Assembly: GCF_019880365.1 (NCBI RefSeq) | Contig: NZ_CP082271.1 | Coordinates: 1,612,001-1,676,000 of the forward strand | Direction of reading: 5' to 3' | Origin: Pseudomonas sp. DNDY-54 | GTDB taxonomy: Bacteria; Pseudomonadota; Gammaproteobacteria; Pseudomonadales; Pseudomonadaceae | Length of the DNA stretch: 64,000 nt | Part shown: positions 62,243-64,000 of the stretch, piece by piece | How the letters are laid out: each line of letters begins with the position of its first letter | How positions within the stretch are numbered: the first letter of the stretch is position 1 | Translations under genes and position numbers: made by a program | The notes under the pieces: generated by a model | The model's input: only the letters and a program-made list of their open reading frames with translations | What the model was told of the DNA's origin: nothing | Databases searched by the model: none

Positions 62243-63097
62243 TTAAACGCGGAAGCCTTCCACGATGTGTTCAGCCAGCGTTTCGCTGACTTGTGATCGG
62301 TTGCGCTCACTGCGCAGCAGCACGATGCTGCTCATCGGCAATTCTGGCATGCCCTCAGCTTCCCCCAGCAGCCGCATGTCGGCGGTGACCAGGCTCTGCA
62401 GCTGCGCCGTGACGGCCAGTCCCGCATTCACGACGGCCATCAGCGCGGACAGGCTCGGGCTGGTGTAGGCAACCCGGTAAGGGATATCCAGGCTATCCAG
62501 TGCGTTGCACGCCCAGGCGCGGCAGAAGCACTCGGTGTTGAACATCGCCAGCGGCATCGGCCGTTGCTCGTGGGTGTTGAAGCCGGGCGCTTCTGCCCAT
62601 ACGAAGCGCTCGCGGCGCAGCAGCTGGCCGATCTCGGTGCCGGGTTCGCGGGTCACGATGGACAGGTCTAGGTCACGCCGCTGCAGCAACTGATAGGAAG
62701 GTTCGCAGTGCACCTCGACTTGCACGAGCGGATACGCCTGGGCGAAGCGCGACAGGATGCCCGGTAGAAAGCGCATCACATAGTCGTCGGGCGTGCCGAT
62801 GCGGACAGAACCCACCATGTGCGGCTCACGTAACGTCGTCAGCACTTCGCCGTGGAGCTTGAGGATCCTGCGCGCATAGCCAAGGAGAATCTGGCCCTCG
62901 GGTGTGAGCCGCACCTGACGACCGTCGCGCTCGAAAACCGAGCGCTGCAGCACGTCTTCTTCCAGGCGTTTCATTTGCATGCTGATGGCCGACTGGGTCC
63001 GGTTGACCGCTTCTGCTGCTCGTGTGAATCCGCCGTGATCGGCAATGGCTACAAAGCTGCGGAGCAGCTCGGCGTCGATACTGGGATAGTTGGCCAT
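62243..63097 (-). CDS. LysR-type transcriptional regulator
   Basis: A 284-residue regulator with an N-terminal winged helix-turn-helix (FVAIADHGGFTRAAEAVNRT, then QSAISMQMKRLEE) and a periplasmic-binding-protein-like effector domain. Effector and targets unknown. It is divergent from the DUF1127 gene, so it may regulate that gene. Confidence 0.93.
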   Translation of the reverse strand: MANYPSIDAELLRSFVAIADHGGFTRAAEAVNRTQSAISMQMKRLEEDVLQRSVFERDGRQVRLTPEGQILLGYARRILKLHGEVLTTLREPHMVGSVRIGTPDDYVMRFLPGILSRFAQAYPLVQVEVHCEPSYQLLQRRDLDLSIVTREPGTEIGQLLRRERFVWAEAPGFNTHEQRPMPLAMFNTECFCRAWACNALDSLDIPYRVAYTSPSLSALMAVVNAGLAVTAQLQSLVTADMRLLGEAEGMPELPMSSIVLLRSERNRSQVSETLAEHIVEGFRV

Positions 63098-63192
63098 TCA
63101 TCAATCTACGAGATGTACATCATCAGAAACATTCGTTGGATTGATCATAAGCCCAGGCAGAAAATGGCGCCATCCACTTGGAGGGACAGGCC

Positions 63193-63429
63193 ATGAAAAG
63201 CCATGCTGGGTTTGCAAATATTGGGGCGGCGACCAACCGCCACCTATCCTCGACGGCCTTGTTGCGGGCGTTCTGGCAGCAACTGACGCGCTGGCATGCG
63301 CTGTATCGTCAGCGTCAGCAGCTCGCCTCGCTGAGCGATGAAATGCTCAAGGACATCGGGTTAAGCCGTGCCGATATCGAACCGGAAGTGAACCGTCCTT
63401 TCTGGGATGAGCCTTTCCGTCGCGGCTGA
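63193..63429 (+). CDS. DUF1127 protein
   Basis: A 78-residue protein ending in the DUF1127 core (SLSDEMLKDIGLSRADIEPEVNR). The start ATG at 63193 follows GGAGGGACAGG; a TTG at 63178 is less likely. DUF1127 proteins are small Arg-rich proteins, some involved in phosphate or small-RNA metabolism in other bacteria; its role here is unknown. Confidence 0.9.
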   Translation: MKSHAGFANIGAATNRHLSSTALLRAFWQQLTRWHALYRQRQQLASLSDEMLKDIGLSRADIEPEVNRPFWDEPFRRG

Positions 63430-63470
63430 GTCCGCTGGGTCAACCGGTCGGGCGGCGTGCGAGCAACGAT

Positions 63471-64000
63471 TCAATCCTCCCGACGGATGAGCTTGCGCAG
63501 CAGGAAGCGGTTCGGGTGACAGGCCTCGGCGAGCGCGCGAGGCAGCGGGAGCGGCTCATCCTCGATCCAGGAGGCCAGCAGCTCGCCCGCCAGTGGTGCC
63601 GTGACCATGCCGCGCGAGCCGTGTGCGGTATTGACGTATAAGCCGTCCAGCCACGGGCAAGGGGTTTCCGGCACCTGGCGCGCGTCTTTTGCCAGTACGG
63701 CGTAGGCGGTAGCGAACTGCGCAGGATCAGCCAGAGGGCCAACGATCGGCAGGTAGTCTGGACTCGTGCAGCGGTACGCGACTCGACCGAGCAATGCTTC
63801 GGTGCTGCCCGGGCTAAGCCGTTGGTACAAATCTGCCGACATCTCTTCGAGCATCTCCAGATTGGAGCGATGCTCTGCGTCGCTCGGGCCTGGGTCAGCC
63901 TCGGCGAAATTGAAGCTGGCGCCCAGCGTATGCAGGCCGTCACGTGGCGGCGCGACATAGCCTTTGGCGCACAGTACGGTACGCAATGCGCGGCTCTGCT
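63471..64000 (-). CDS. mnmC: MnmC, FAD-dependent oxidoreductase part (3' end, truncated by the window)
   Basis: The C-terminal 176 codons of the bifunctional tRNA wobble-uridine modification enzyme. The visible part is the oxidoreductase domain: TVLCAKGYVAPP, GASFNFAE and NTAHGSRGMVTAPLAGELLA. This enzyme completes mnm5s2U34 on tRNAs. The gene continues past the right edge, so its start and methyltransferase domain are not visible. Confidence 0.92.
   Translation of the reverse strand, partial: QSRALRTVLCAKGYVAPPRDGLHTLGASFNFAEADPGPSDAEHRSNLEMLEEMSADLYQRLSPGSTEALLGRVAYRCTSPDYLPIVGPLADPAQFATAYAVLAKDARQVPETPCPWLDGLYVNTAHGSRGMVTAPLAGELLASWIEDEPLPLPRALAEACHPNRFLLRKLIRRED

Overview
The window is GC-rich gammaproteobacterial chromosome, most likely from a Pseudomonas of the stutzeri group (Stutzerimonas). 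The evidence is an AmrZ-type ribbon-helix-helix regulator, a 61-residue CsrA/RsmA, a sigma-54-driven polar-type flagellar cluster, the minCDE-rluA-apeB-prc block, an N-acetylglutaminylglutamine amide (NAGGN) osmolyte operon, and a sodium-pumping oxaloacetate decarboxylase that suits a salt-tolerant lifestyle. The species name is inferred from gene content only.

Layout. 0-9.4 kb: rnd, ycgL, ycgN, a secreted HEXXH protein, ltaE, alaS, lysC and csrA, then tRNA-Ser(GCT) and two identical tRNA-Arg(ACG). 9.4-16.5 kb: a DUF4124 protein, mgtE, oadGAB, amrZ, two small membrane or exported proteins and tRNA-Arg(CCT). 16.6-32.5 kb: flagellar and chemotaxis genes. flgA, flgM, flgN and a PilZ brake run leftward; cheV, cheR, flgBCDE and flgFGHIJKL run rightward. 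I can see two sigma-54 promoters (before flgB and flgF) and a sigma-28 promoter (before flgM). 32.5-38 kb: a ComEA-like protein, a YkvA protein, a compact XRE/unknown/Sel1 cassette and the Prc protease. 38-43.4 kb: apeB, rluA, minEDC and a lipid A acyltransferase. 43.4-49.3 kb: pirin, an MlaA-like protein translationally coupled to an exported alpha/beta hydrolase, DUF2061, and a DUF485-actP acetate symporter pair. 49.29-50.61 kb: a complete IS3-family insertion sequence with inverted repeats, a 3-bp target duplication and a canonical A6G frameshift site. 50.7-64 kb: an SDR, an MFS exporter, an orphan gene, yheU, a 7TM hybrid histidine kinase, the NAGGN operon with a divergent MarR regulator, a LysR regulator, a DUF1127 protein and the 3' part of mnmC.

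Most of the window is conserved core genome. I see no CRISPR array, prophage or obvious defence island. The most interesting points are: an inverted repeat framing the -10 box of alaS; base-composition islands in the surface-exposed domains of FlgE, FlgK and FlgL; the hybrid kinase beside the NAGGN genes, with a degenerate receiver; the XRE/unknown/Sel1 cassette; and the MlaA paralogue without a lipobox fused by overlap to a hydrolase gene. The mnmC gene runs off the right edge.
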